Below the pieces are notes generated by a model, which saw only the letters and a list, made by a program, of their open reading frames with translations, did no database searches and was not told where the DNA came from. Source: Mayfieldus sp963841445 (GTDB lineage Bacteria; Actinomycetota; Thermoleophilia; Solirubrobacterales; 70-9). From it: a stretch of DNA of 64,000 bases. Positions 57,445 to 64,000 of this stretch are shown here, piece by piece (within the stretch, counting starts at the first letter, position 1; each line of letters begins with the position of its first letter). The translations under genes were made by a program, and so were the position numbers. The DNA lies in NCBI GenBank assembly GCA_963841445.1, contig CAWJCP010000001.1:372001-436000 (forward strand), read 5' to 3'.

Positions 57445-60030
57445 GCGAGGCTGGCCGGACACAGGAAACTCCCCATTCGCGTCGTACCGAAGACCATGAA
57501 GCGGCTCAGGCCAGCCCCCCTCTGCCTTGCCCTGCTCGTCCTGCTTGTATGCGGCGGAACCATGGCCCAAATCGCGGGTGCAGCCGACCGCGTCTACTGG
57601 GCAAACACCGGCGGTTTCGGCGGCGTAGGCCCCGAGGGGATCTCCTACGCCAACCTCGACGGCTCCGGCGGCGCTGACCTGAATACGGCCGGGGCGACGG
57701 TGAACACGTCGGTCGGGGCGGCGGTCGATTCGGCGGCGGGGCGAATCTACTGGCCGAACGCAAATGGGACCGTGATCTCTTTCGCGGCCCTGAACGGCAG
57801 CGGAGGAGGAGACCTGTCGACGTCCGGCGCCACCGTGAGTGGCCCGGTCGGGACCGCGGTCGACCCCGCGGCGGGCAGGGTCTACTGGGCGAATTCGGCT
57901 GCCAACTCGATCTCCTACGCCGAACTCGACGGATCCGGCGGCGGTGACATCAACACGACTGGAGCCATCATCGACCTCCCCGAGGGGCTGGCGATCGACC
58001 CTGCCGGCGGGAGGGTCTACTGGACTAACACTGGACTTGCGGGCGGTGCGATGGGAATCTCCTACGCCCGCCTGGATGGATCCGGCGGCGGTAATCTGAA
58101 CACTGGCGCGGCGACGGTGGCCGCCCCGCTCGGAGTCGCGATTGACTCCGCCGCGGGGAGGATCTACTGGCCGAACCTTGCCGCAGACGTGATCTCTTTC
58201 GCGGCCCTGGACGGCAGTGGTGGCGGCAATCTCTCGACGCCAGGGGCGACGCTGAACAATCCCGGTGGAGTCGCGATCGATCCCGTGGCACAAAAGATCT
58301 ATTGGGCCAACACCGACGTTTCTGGAGGTGGCGGCCCGCAGGGGATCTCCTACGCCAACCTCGACGGCTCCGGCGGCGGCGACCTGAGCACGGCGGGGGC
58401 GACTCTCAACGCACCCGGGCTACCGAGCGTCCAAATCGTTCCCCTGGGCACCGGCGCTCCGACCCTGAGCGGCGGCCCCGGGCACCGCTCGCGCCTTTCC
58501 TGCTCACAAGCAAGCTGGGCCGCCGACGTCCCGCAGTCGTTCTTCTTTAGGGCGCCGACAACCACAACCTACCGCTGGTCCCGCAACGCAAAGAAGATCC
58601 ACGGGGCAAAGAAGAGGATCTACCGCGCCCACGCGATCGGCAACTACCGCTGCACCGTTACGGCCGAAAACGCAGCCGGCAAGACCCACCAGACAAGCTC
58701 AACCCATACGGCCTTTGCCTTCGGGCGGACCTACCGAAACAAGAACCGCGGCACCGCGAAGCTGATCGTGAGGCTCCCGAGCCGCGGCCGGGTGACCCTG
58801 AGCGGAAAGACGCTTAAGAACCTCAACCGTCGCCCCCGCCCGGCCGGCAACCAGAAGCACCTCTTCAAGGCCGCGCTGCCGATCAACGCCCAGGGCAAGG
58901 CAAAGCTGAGGCTGAAAAGGACCGGCCACAGCAAGCTGAAGCTCAAGGTCCGCTTTGAGCCCAAGGGCGCCAAGGGGGGAACCCTGACCCGCACCGTGAC
59001 CTTGCGCCTGCGCCAGCCACCCTCCCGCACGCAGGGCTCCTTCCCGCTCGGGCTCGGCCGCGGGACCTAATCCCCGGGGTCCCGTGCAGGAGAACGAGCC
59101 CAAACGTTCAATTGCAAGCAGATGAAGCGGGTGCTCAGCAGCCTGGCAGCGGTGCTGGCGGGGATAGCCCTCCTCGCCCCTGTCGCCAGCGGCGCCGATC
59201 GCGTCTACTGGGCCAACCTCGGCGATGGGATCTCCTTCGCCAACCAGGACGGCTCCGGCGCCGGCGGCAACCTCGACACGACCGGCGCGACGCTGAACTA
59301 CCCTGCCGGCCTGACGATCGATTCCACCACGGGAAGGGCTTACTGGCCGAACAGCGGCCTTGGTGGTGGCCAACCGAGCATTTCCTTTGTCAGCCTTGAC
59401 GGCAGCGGAGGCGGTGGCGATCTCAACACGTCCGGCGCTTTACTGGAAGTGCCGCTCGGGTCGGCGATCGACCCCGTGGCGCGCAGGATCTACTGGGCCA
59501 ACTCCGGGATCTTCGGCGGCTCGCAGGGGATCTCCTACGCCAACCTCGACGGGTCTGGCGGCGGCAACCTCAACACCCCTGGAGTGACGCCGGACCAGCC
59601 GGTCGGGGTGACGATCGACCCTGGCGCAAGGAGGATCTACTGGGCCAACTCAAACTCAAATTCGATTGCCTACGCCAACCTGGATGGTTCCGGCGGCGGC
59701 ATCCTGAACACCACCGGGGCGTCGGTGGGCAACCCCTCTGGGTTGGCGGTCGATCCCGCGGCGGGAAGGATCTACTGGTCGAACGCCTCTGCCGGGATCT
59801 CCTTTGCCAACCTGGATGGCTCCGGCGGCGGCGGCATCCTGAACACGTCCGGCGCACTGACGAACTTTCCGATTGGAGTTGCGATCGACTCTGGCGCGGG
59901 AAGAGTTTATTGGGCAAACAGCGACGTCGGGGGCGGCGGCGTTGGCCCGCAGAGGATCTCCTACGCCAACCTGGATAACTCAGGTGGCGGCGACCTTGGC
60001 ACCAGCGGCGCAACCGTCAGTCTTCCCAAT
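55945..60030 (+). repeat. DNA-level repeats of propeller blades (18 copies, three genes)
   Basis: Blocks such as CTCGACGGCTCCGGCGGCGG and ATCTACTGGGC(G/C)AAC recur in nearly every blade within and between the three genes. Spacing is about 135-155 bases. The identity at the DNA level, including synonymous positions, suggests blade shuffling or gene conversion. Confidence 0.75.
57496..59070 (+). CDS. Secreted six-repeat YWxN beta-propeller protein, copy 2
   Basis: 524 residues. The signal peptide (LCLALLVLLVCGGTMAQIAG) is followed by six repeats (DRVYWANTGGFGG, RIYWPNANGTVIS, RVYWANSAANSIS, RVYWTNTGLAGGA, RIYWPNLAADVIS, KIYWANTDVSGGG). Then an Ig-like module (APTLSGGPGHRSRLSCSQAS, RWSRNAKKIHGAKKRIYRAH, YRCTVTAENAAGKTHQTS) and the basic C-terminus (KLIVRLPSRGRVTLSGKTLK, LRLKRTGHSKLKLKVRFEPK) ending GSFPLGLGRGT. 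It lies exactly 51 bases after copy 1 and 51 before copy 3, which suggests recent tandem duplication and co-transcription. Repeats 2 and 5 read YWPN. Confidence 0.82.
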   Translation: MKRLRPAPLCLALLVLLVCGGTMAQIAGAADRVYWANTGGFGGVGPEGISYANLDGSGGADLNTAGATVNTSVGAAVDSAAGRIYWPNANGTVISFAALNGSGGGDLSTSGATVSGPVGTAVDPAAGRVYWANSAANSISYAELDGSGGGDINTTGAIIDLPEGLAIDPAGGRVYWTNTGLAGGAMGISYARLDGSGGGNLNTGAATVAAPLGVAIDSAAGRIYWPNLAADVISFAALDGSGGGNLSTPGATLNNPGGVAIDPVAQKIYWANTDVSGGGGPQGISYANLDGSGGGDLSTAGATLNAPGLPSVQIVPLGTGAPTLSGGPGHRSRLSCSQASWAADVPQSFFFRAPTTTTYRWSRNAKKIHGAKKRIYRAHAIGNYRCTVTAENAAGKTHQTSSTHTAFAFGRTYRNKNRGTAKLIVRLPSRGRVTLSGKTLKNLNRRPRPAGNQKHLFKAALPINAQGKAKLRLKRTGHSKLKLKVRFEPKGAKGGTLTRTVTLRLRQPPSRTQGSFPLGLGRGT

Positions 60031-60678
60031 TACCCCTTGTTGCTGCACGCGCCAGTGAGCAGCGGCGCTCCGAAGCTGAGCGGCAAGAGCGGCCATCGCG
60101 CGCGGCTCTCCTGCACACAGGGGTCCTGGGCCGCCGATCAGTCGGAGTCGAAGCTGTTCCGCGCCCCGCACACCTTTACCTATAGCTGGTCCCGCAACGG
60201 AAAGAAGATCCACGGCGCCAACAAGAGCACCTACCGCGCCCACGCGGTCGGCAACTACCGCTGCACGGTGGCGGGCAAAAACCCCGCCGGCGAGACCCCG
60301 CAGACGAGCTCCCCGCACGCCAACTTCGGCTTCGGAAGGCTCTACCGAAACAAGCGGCGCGGGCAAGCGAAGCTGATCGTCAAGCTGCCGGCTCGCGGCA
60401 AGCTGACCCTCAGCGGCCACAAGGTCAAGCACCGAACCCGCCGCCCCCACCTGGCCAGCAAGCCCAAGCACCTCTTCAAGGCCGCGCTCTTGATCCAGGC
60501 CAAGGGCAAGGCAAAGCGCCAGCTAAAGCGCAGCGGCCACACCAAGCTGAAGCTCAAGGTCCGCTTCAATCCCAGCAAGGGCACCTCCGGAGCCCTGACC
60601 CGCACGGTGACCTTGCGCCTGCGCCAATCGCCCCCGCGCACGCAGGGCTTCCCGGTCGGGCTGGGCCGGGCAGGTTAG
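59122..60678 (+). CDS. Secreted six-repeat YWxN beta-propeller protein, copy 3
   Basis: 518 residues. Signal peptide (VLSSLAAVLAGIALLAPVAS), then six repeats (DRVYWANLGDGIS, RAYWPNSGLGGGQ, RIYWANSGIFGGS, RIYWANSNSNSIA, RIYWSNASAGISF, RVYWANSDVGGGG). The Ig-like module has APKLSGKSGHRARLSCTQGS, YSWSRNGKKIHGANKSTYRA and YRCTVAGKNPAGETPQTS. The basic C-terminus has KLIVKLPARGKLTLSGHKVK and RQLKRSGHTKLKLKVRFNPS and ends TQGFPVGLGRAG. The last repeat of each copy lacks the closing VAIDP strand pair, as expected when the first strand of blade one closes the ring. Confidence 0.82.
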   Translation: MKRVLSSLAAVLAGIALLAPVASGADRVYWANLGDGISFANQDGSGAGGNLDTTGATLNYPAGLTIDSTTGRAYWPNSGLGGGQPSISFVSLDGSGGGGDLNTSGALLEVPLGSAIDPVARRIYWANSGIFGGSQGISYANLDGSGGGNLNTPGVTPDQPVGVTIDPGARRIYWANSNSNSIAYANLDGSGGGILNTTGASVGNPSGLAVDPAAGRIYWSNASAGISFANLDGSGGGGILNTSGALTNFPIGVAIDSGAGRVYWANSDVGGGGVGPQRISYANLDNSGGGDLGTSGATVSLPNYPLLLHAPVSSGAPKLSGKSGHRARLSCTQGSWAADQSESKLFRAPHTFTYSWSRNGKKIHGANKSTYRAHAVGNYRCTVAGKNPAGETPQTSSPHANFGFGRLYRNKRRGQAKLIVKLPARGKLTLSGHKVKHRTRRPHLASKPKHLFKAALLIQAKGKAKRQLKRSGHTKLKLKVRFNPSKGTSGALTRTVTLRLRQSPPRTQGFPVGLGRAG

Positions 60679-60766
60679 AAGCTCGCACTCGGGCCGCGTC
60701 GGCCAACTCGGTCGTGTGAATGCAACCGCAGGGCGCCGGGCCGCATCGCCCGGCATCCTCTTGCAG

Positions 60767-61588
60767 ATGTCAGAGCCTTCACCTGGCGCCGGGCAGGTCG
60801 CGGACGGCCATGGTGGCCCCGGGCCGGGGGCGGACGGCCGCGCCAGCCCCGAGCCGGCGATCGTCGGACGCGATCTGCGCAAGAGCTACGACGGCCGCGT
60901 CGCGGTCGACGGGGTCGACTTCGCCGTGCGGCCGGCGACCTGCTTCGGGTTCCTGGGCCCGAACGGGGCCGGCAAGACGACGACGATGAAGATGATCTAC
61001 GGACTCGCCACGGTTGACGCCGGCGAGCTGCGGGTGCTGGGACTGGACGTCGCGAAGCAAAGGCGGGAGGTCAAGGCGCATCTCGGCGTCGTCCCCCAGG
61101 AGACCAACCTGGACGGCGAGTTCACGGTGCTCGGCAACCTGCTGATCCAGGCGAGCTACTTCGGGATCGCCCGCGCCGAGGCCGAGCAGCGGGCGCGGCG
61201 GCTGCTCGAGTTCACCCAGCTCGCCGAGCGCGCCGAGGACCGCATCGAGACCCTCTCCGGCGGGATGAAGCGGCGGCTGCTGGTCGCGCGGGCGCTGATC
61301 AACGAGCCCGAGGTCGTCGTCCTCGACGAGCCGACGACCGGCCTCGACCCGCAGGCGCGGCTCGCCGTCTGGAGGGCGATGGAGGAGCTCAAGGACCGGG
61401 GGGTGACCCTGCTGCTGACCACCCACTACATGGAGGAGGCGGCGCGGCTCTGCGACCGCCTCGTGATCATGGACCTGGGCCGGATCGTCGCCGAGGGGGA
61501 GCCGGCGGGGCTGATGCGCGAGCATCAGGCCGAGACGCTGGAAGAGGTCTTCCTCGACCTGACCGGAAGGCACCTGCGTGAGGACTGA
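60767..61588 (+). CDS. ABC transporter ATP-binding protein (DrrA/NodI type)
   Basis: 273 residues from ATG 60767; the frame is open to a GTG at 60716. After a 28-residue Gly/Pro-rich N-terminus come AIVGRDLRKSYDGRVAVDGV, Walker A FLGPNGAGKTTTMKMIYGLA, the Q-loop LGVVPQETNLDGEFTVLGNL, the signature IETLSGGMKRRLLVARALI, Walker B VVVLDEPTTGLDPQARLAVW and the switch LLLTTHYMEEAARLCDRLVI. The LSGGMKRR and NLDGEFTV features are typical of the NodI/DrrA exporters. It overlaps the permease gene by 11 bases. The substrate is unknown. Confidence 0.92.
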   Translation: MSEPSPGAGQVADGHGGPGPGADGRASPEPAIVGRDLRKSYDGRVAVDGVDFAVRPATCFGFLGPNGAGKTTTMKMIYGLATVDAGELRVLGLDVAKQRREVKAHLGVVPQETNLDGEFTVLGNLLIQASYFGIARAEAEQRARRLLEFTQLAERAEDRIETLSGGMKRRLLVARALINEPEVVVLDEPTTGLDPQARLAVWRAMEELKDRGVTLLLTTHYMEEAARLCDRLVIMDLGRIVAEGEPAGLMREHQAETLEEVFLDLTGRHLRED

Positions 61589-62360
61589 GCGCTCCGACCT
61601 GATCCCCTCGCCGCGGCACGCGCTCAGCGTCACCGGCCGCAACTGGCGCGTCTTCCAGAGGCTCTGGAAGGGCTCGCTGGCGCCCCAGTTCATCGACCCG
61701 CTCTTCTACCTCGTGGCGATGGGCTACGGGCTCGGCAGCTACGTCGCCTCGATCAACGGCGTCCCCTACCGCGACTTCATCGCCCCGGGCCTGGTCGCCT
61801 CGGCGGCGATGTGGTCGGCGTCTTTCGAGTGCACCTACAACGTCTACATCCGGATGCGCGAGTACCACCTCTACGACGCGGTGCTCTCGACCCCGATCGA
61901 GGTCCAGGACCTGGTCGCGGGGGACCTGATCTGGAGCTCGATCAGGGCGACGATTTACGGGACCGTTTTTCTGATCGTCGTGACCGCGTTCGGGCTGATC
62001 GACTCCTGGTGGGCGGTGCTGATCCCGGTCGCGGTCTGGATCGGCGGCCTCGCCTTCTCGACGATCGCCTACACGTTCACGGCGCTGATCCCGCGCATCG
62101 ACCTCTACAGCTACTACTTCACGCTCGGGATCACGCCGATGTTCCTCTTCTCGGGGATCTTCTTTCCGTTCGACCGGCTGCCGAAGATCGCCGAGGTGGT
62201 CGCCTGGTTCACGCCGCTCTTCCACCTCGTCGAGGTGACCCGCGGGCTCGCCAACGGGCCGCACCCGATCATCCTCGTCCACGTCGGGATCCTGCTCGCG
62301 ATCAGCGCCGGGCTTTTCGTGGTCCCGGTGCGGGCGGTGCGGCGCCGCCTGGTGGCCTGA
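61578..62360 (+). CDS. ABC-2 type permease (DrrB/NodJ type)
   Basis: 260 residues from GTG 61578. Six membrane helices without a large loop: the N-terminus WRVFQRLWKGSLAPQFIDPL with FYLVAMGYGLGSYV, then YRDFIAPGLVASAAMWSASF and the conserved FECTYNVYIRMREYHLYDAV, a region typical of NodJ. LSTPIEVQDLVAGDLIWSSI follows, and FLFSGIFFPFDRLPKIAEVV with TPLFHLVEVTRGLANG at the end. It forms the exporter with the preceding ATPase. Lipid- or polysaccharide-like substrates are known for NodIJ, drugs for DrrAB; neither can be decided here. Confidence 0.92.
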   Translation: MRTERSDLIPSPRHALSVTGRNWRVFQRLWKGSLAPQFIDPLFYLVAMGYGLGSYVASINGVPYRDFIAPGLVASAAMWSASFECTYNVYIRMREYHLYDAVLSTPIEVQDLVAGDLIWSSIRATIYGTVFLIVVTAFGLIDSWWAVLIPVAVWIGGLAFSTIAYTFTALIPRIDLYSYYFTLGITPMFLFSGIFFPFDRLPKIAEVVAWFTPLFHLVEVTRGLANGPHPIILVHVGILLAISAGLFVVPVRAVRRRLVA

Positions 62361-62428
62361 ATGGCGATCCGTCCGCTTTCGGCCCTGCTCCCCGGCGGCG
62401 CCGCCCAATAGGGCACAATTGCCGTCCC

Positions 62429-63376
62429 GTGAGTCGCCGCACGCCACTCCTCCTTGCGCTTGTCGCCGCCGCCGTCCTCGCTGCACCCGCCGCCGCCGAG
62501 GCCGTTCCCGGGCCGGCCAATATCGGCCTGCACGTCGGGCACCTGCGCGGCGGCAAGGCGAAGATCCTCAGCCGGGTGCCGATCAGGGGCACGCTGTCGC
62601 CGTTCGTCGCCGGCCAGCGTGTCGACCTCCTCTTCTTCCGCAACGGCCATCAGGTCGGAGCCGAGGCGGTCGACGTCCACAACGGGCCGGGTGCAAAGGG
62701 CACCTTCAAGAGCAACTTCCTGGTCCGCCGCGGCGGACGTTTCGCGATCCAGGCCGTGCACGGGGCGAGCCCCGCGCAGGCGGGCGCGACGACCCCGCGC
62801 CGCAAGTTCGGTGTCCGCTACCCCTCGATCGGGCGCGGCAAGTGCGGTCGTCTCGTCCGCGGCTTCAAGAAGGCGCTGCGCCGGCAGGGCTACGTCCCCA
62901 GCGGGGGCTCCTGCTTCAACGAGAAGGACGCCCGCGCGGTGCTCGCCTACCGCAAGGTCAACAAGGAGGGCCACAACTTCCACAGCGGGGCGGGGATCGT
63001 GAAGAGCGTCTTCGCCGGGCACGGCGCCTACCACCTCAGACACCCGAAGGCCGGCAAGCACGCCGAGGTCTCGATCTCCAAGCAGGTGCTGGTGCTGGCG
63101 GCACGCGGCAAGCCAGTGCAGACCTACCACGTCTCGACCGGCAAGTCCTCGACCCCGACCGTCACCGGCCACTTCAACTTTTACCTGCGCCAGCCGGGCT
63201 ACAACGCGGAGGGGATGTACTACTCGACCTACTTCCACGGCGGCTATGCGGTGCACGGCTACGCCTCGGTGCCGCCGACCTATCCGGCGAGCCACGGCTG
63301 CGTCCGGGTTCCGATTCCCGACGCTCATCACATCTACAACTCGGTTTCGCTCGGCGAAGACATCTTCGTCTACTAG
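62429..63376 (+). CDS. Secreted L,D-transpeptidase (YkuD)
   Basis: 315 residues from GTG 62429, with CACAAT nine bases upstream. The signal peptide is LLLALVAAAVLAAPAAA. An N-terminal domain (residues 25-125) of Ig-like strands is followed by a peptidoglycan-binding-like helical part (RLVRGFKKALRRQGYVPSGG) and the YkuD domain, VSISKQVLVLAARGKPVQTY onwards. The active site has the histidine in YAVHGYASVPPTYPASHG and Cys291 in SHGCVRVPIPD. These enzymes form 3-3 cross-links or attach proteins to peptidoglycan. It lies 68 bases after the ABC permease. Confidence 0.92.
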   Translation: MSRRTPLLLALVAAAVLAAPAAAEAVPGPANIGLHVGHLRGGKAKILSRVPIRGTLSPFVAGQRVDLLFFRNGHQVGAEAVDVHNGPGAKGTFKSNFLVRRGGRFAIQAVHGASPAQAGATTPRRKFGVRYPSIGRGKCGRLVRGFKKALRRQGYVPSGGSCFNEKDARAVLAYRKVNKEGHNFHSGAGIVKSVFAGHGAYHLRHPKAGKHAEVSISKQVLVLAARGKPVQTYHVSTGKSSTPTVTGHFNFYLRQPGYNAEGMYYSTYFHGGYAVHGYASVPPTYPASHGCVRVPIPDAHHIYNSVSLGEDIFVY

Positions 63377-63431
63377 CCGCGAGCCGCGGCGCAGGACGAG
63401 GCGGTTCGCGAGCCCTTAGGCTGACGGGCGC

Positions 63432-63839
63432 ATGACCGAGTCCACGATGAGGCTGACACTGATCCTCGCCGGGGTCGTCAACCTTGGGCTGGGCTTGCTC
63501 GCGCTGATCGCCCCCGACACCTTCTTCGATCAGATCGGCCGCTACGGGGTCGAGAACAGCCATTACGTCGGTGACAACGGTGCCTTCACGGCCGCGGCTG
63601 GCGTCGGTCTCCTGCTCGCCGCGAACCGGCCGAGCTGGCGAGCGCCCCTGCTCTGGGTCGGCGTGATCTGGTTCGGCCTCCACGCGCTCAACCACCTCTT
63701 CGACATCGGCGAGGCGCGCAGTGATGCCCGCGGCATCTTCGACACGGTTGCGCTGGCGGCGATAGCCGCTCTGACCGCCTTCCTGGCCCGGGACGCCGAG
63801 CGCCTGCGCGACTCGGCGCCGCCCGGCTCGGCGCGATGA
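63432..63839 (+). CDS. Small integral membrane protein, unknown function
   Basis: 135 residues with four hydrophobic helices (LTLILAGVVNLGLGLLALIA, GAFTAAAGVGLLLAAN, LLWVGVIWFGLHALNHLFDI, TVALAAIAALTAFLA). The loop DQIGRYGVENSHYVGDNGAF and the helix with GLHALNHLFD are the likely conserved parts. Such four-helix proteins are common in actinobacteria without a known role. The stop overlaps the next ATG (ATGA). Confidence 0.8.
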   Translation: MTESTMRLTLILAGVVNLGLGLLALIAPDTFFDQIGRYGVENSHYVGDNGAFTAAAGVGLLLAANRPSWRAPLLWVGVIWFGLHALNHLFDIGEARSDARGIFDTVALAAIAALTAFLARDAERLRDSAPPGSAR

Positions 63840-64000
63840 GGGTCTTCCTCGCCGGGGCCAGCGGCGTCATCGGGCGGCGTTTGGCGCCGAAGCTGATCGC
63901 GGCCGGCCACGAGGTCACCGGGACGAGCCGCAGCGAGCGGGGCGCCGACCGGGTCCGCGCCGCCGGCGCCGAGGCGGCGGTCTGCGACTGCCTCGACCCG
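63836..64000 (+). CDS. NAD(P)-dependent epimerase/dehydratase-like protein (3' partial)
   Basis: First 55 codons, cut by the window end. MRVFLAGASGVIGRRLAPKL is a Rossmann GxxGxxG start (GASGVIG) typical of NAD-dependent epimerase/dehydratase or NmrA-like short-chain enzymes. AGHEVTGTSRSERGADRVRA with the AEAAVCDCLDP turn fits the second and third strands. It overlaps the upstream small membrane protein gene by four bases. The substrate is unknown. Confidence 0.85.
   Translation, partial: MRVFLAGASGVIGRRLAPKLIAAGHEVTGTSRSERGADRVRAAGAEAAVCDCLDP

Noticed and set aside
55945..60030. CRISPR-like array from regularly spaced repeats
   Set aside because: The repeats are coding, in frame, and encode propeller blades; units are about 150 bases, not 60-75, and no cas genes are present.

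Overview
The window is a high-GC chromosomal segment, probably from an actinobacterium of the Thermoleophilia/Solirubrobacterales kind. That lineage call is inferred from the gene complement, with no database search: a yidC-jag-rsmG-parA-parB block, menaquinone-type respiration with an InhA-like FabI, OtsA plus TreT for trehalose, rpsF-ssb-rpsR-rplI-dnaB-dnaI, SnoaL-like and UPF0104 proteins, and large families of basic secreted repeat proteins. The left end is the usual neighbourhood of a replication origin, but dnaA, dnaN and oriC are not in the window.

Layout. 0-3.5 kb: yidC (5' partial), jag/khpB, rsmG, parA, parB, all with broken frames. 3.5-9.5 kb: tRNA-Ile whose last base is the first base of a GST-like gene, a SRPBCC protein, a bifunctional-nuclease-domain protein, an aminotransferase-ddl pair, and an alkaline-phosphatase-superfamily enzyme. 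9.5-14.1 kb: a membrane glycosyltransferase-like protein, ymdB and an ABC exporter. 14.3-22.4 kb: a tetrapyrrole and respiratory block (hemB, fused siroheme-decarboxylase-like ahbAB, hemL, a polyprenyl-synthase-like orphan, qcrA-qcrB-qcrC, menG, polyprenyl diphosphate synthase). 22.4-25.5 kb: zinc-ribbon protein, dcd, tatA, tatC, a TPR-like membrane protein, tRNA-Lys. 25.5-27.1 kb: a short accessory stretch with small and truncated genes. 27.1-34.5 kb: fabI, a nucleotide-sugar dehydrogenase, a membrane protein, purA and two secreted proteins sharing a C-terminal domain. 34.5-38.6 kb: dnaI, dnaB, rplI, rpsR, ssb, rpsF on the minus strand. 39-46.3 kb: a minus-strand unit of response regulator, histidine kinase, HtrA, IMPase-family phosphatase, TreT and OtsA. 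46.4-55.7 kb: an M28-like membrane protein without visible zinc ligands, a FlgM-like peptide, thiL, a UPF0104 protein, a class A PBP, MscS, a HAD hydrolase and an RDD-CPBP fusion. 55.8-60.7 kb: three tandem paralogues, each with six YWxN repeats. 60.7-64 kb: a second ABC exporter, an L,D-transpeptidase, a small membrane protein and the start of an epimerase-like gene.

How the genes work together. The 14-22 kb block joins tetrapyrrole supply, menaquinone synthesis (MenG and the prenyl chain) and the menaquinol-oxidising bc complex. The 39-46 kb block joins envelope-stress sensing and periplasmic proteolysis to trehalose synthesis. TatA/TatC and YidC serve export and insertion of proteins, including the Rieske subunit; PBP, Ddl and the L,D-transpeptidase build the wall.

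Two general points. First, about 15 genes, concentrated in the first 17 kb, need one or more single-base shifts to give their known protein; frames resume each time, so these look like consensus-sequence errors and not decay. Second, many transcription-unit starts have a TANNNT-like hexamer only 6-8 bases before the start codon, which points to widespread leaderless transcription.
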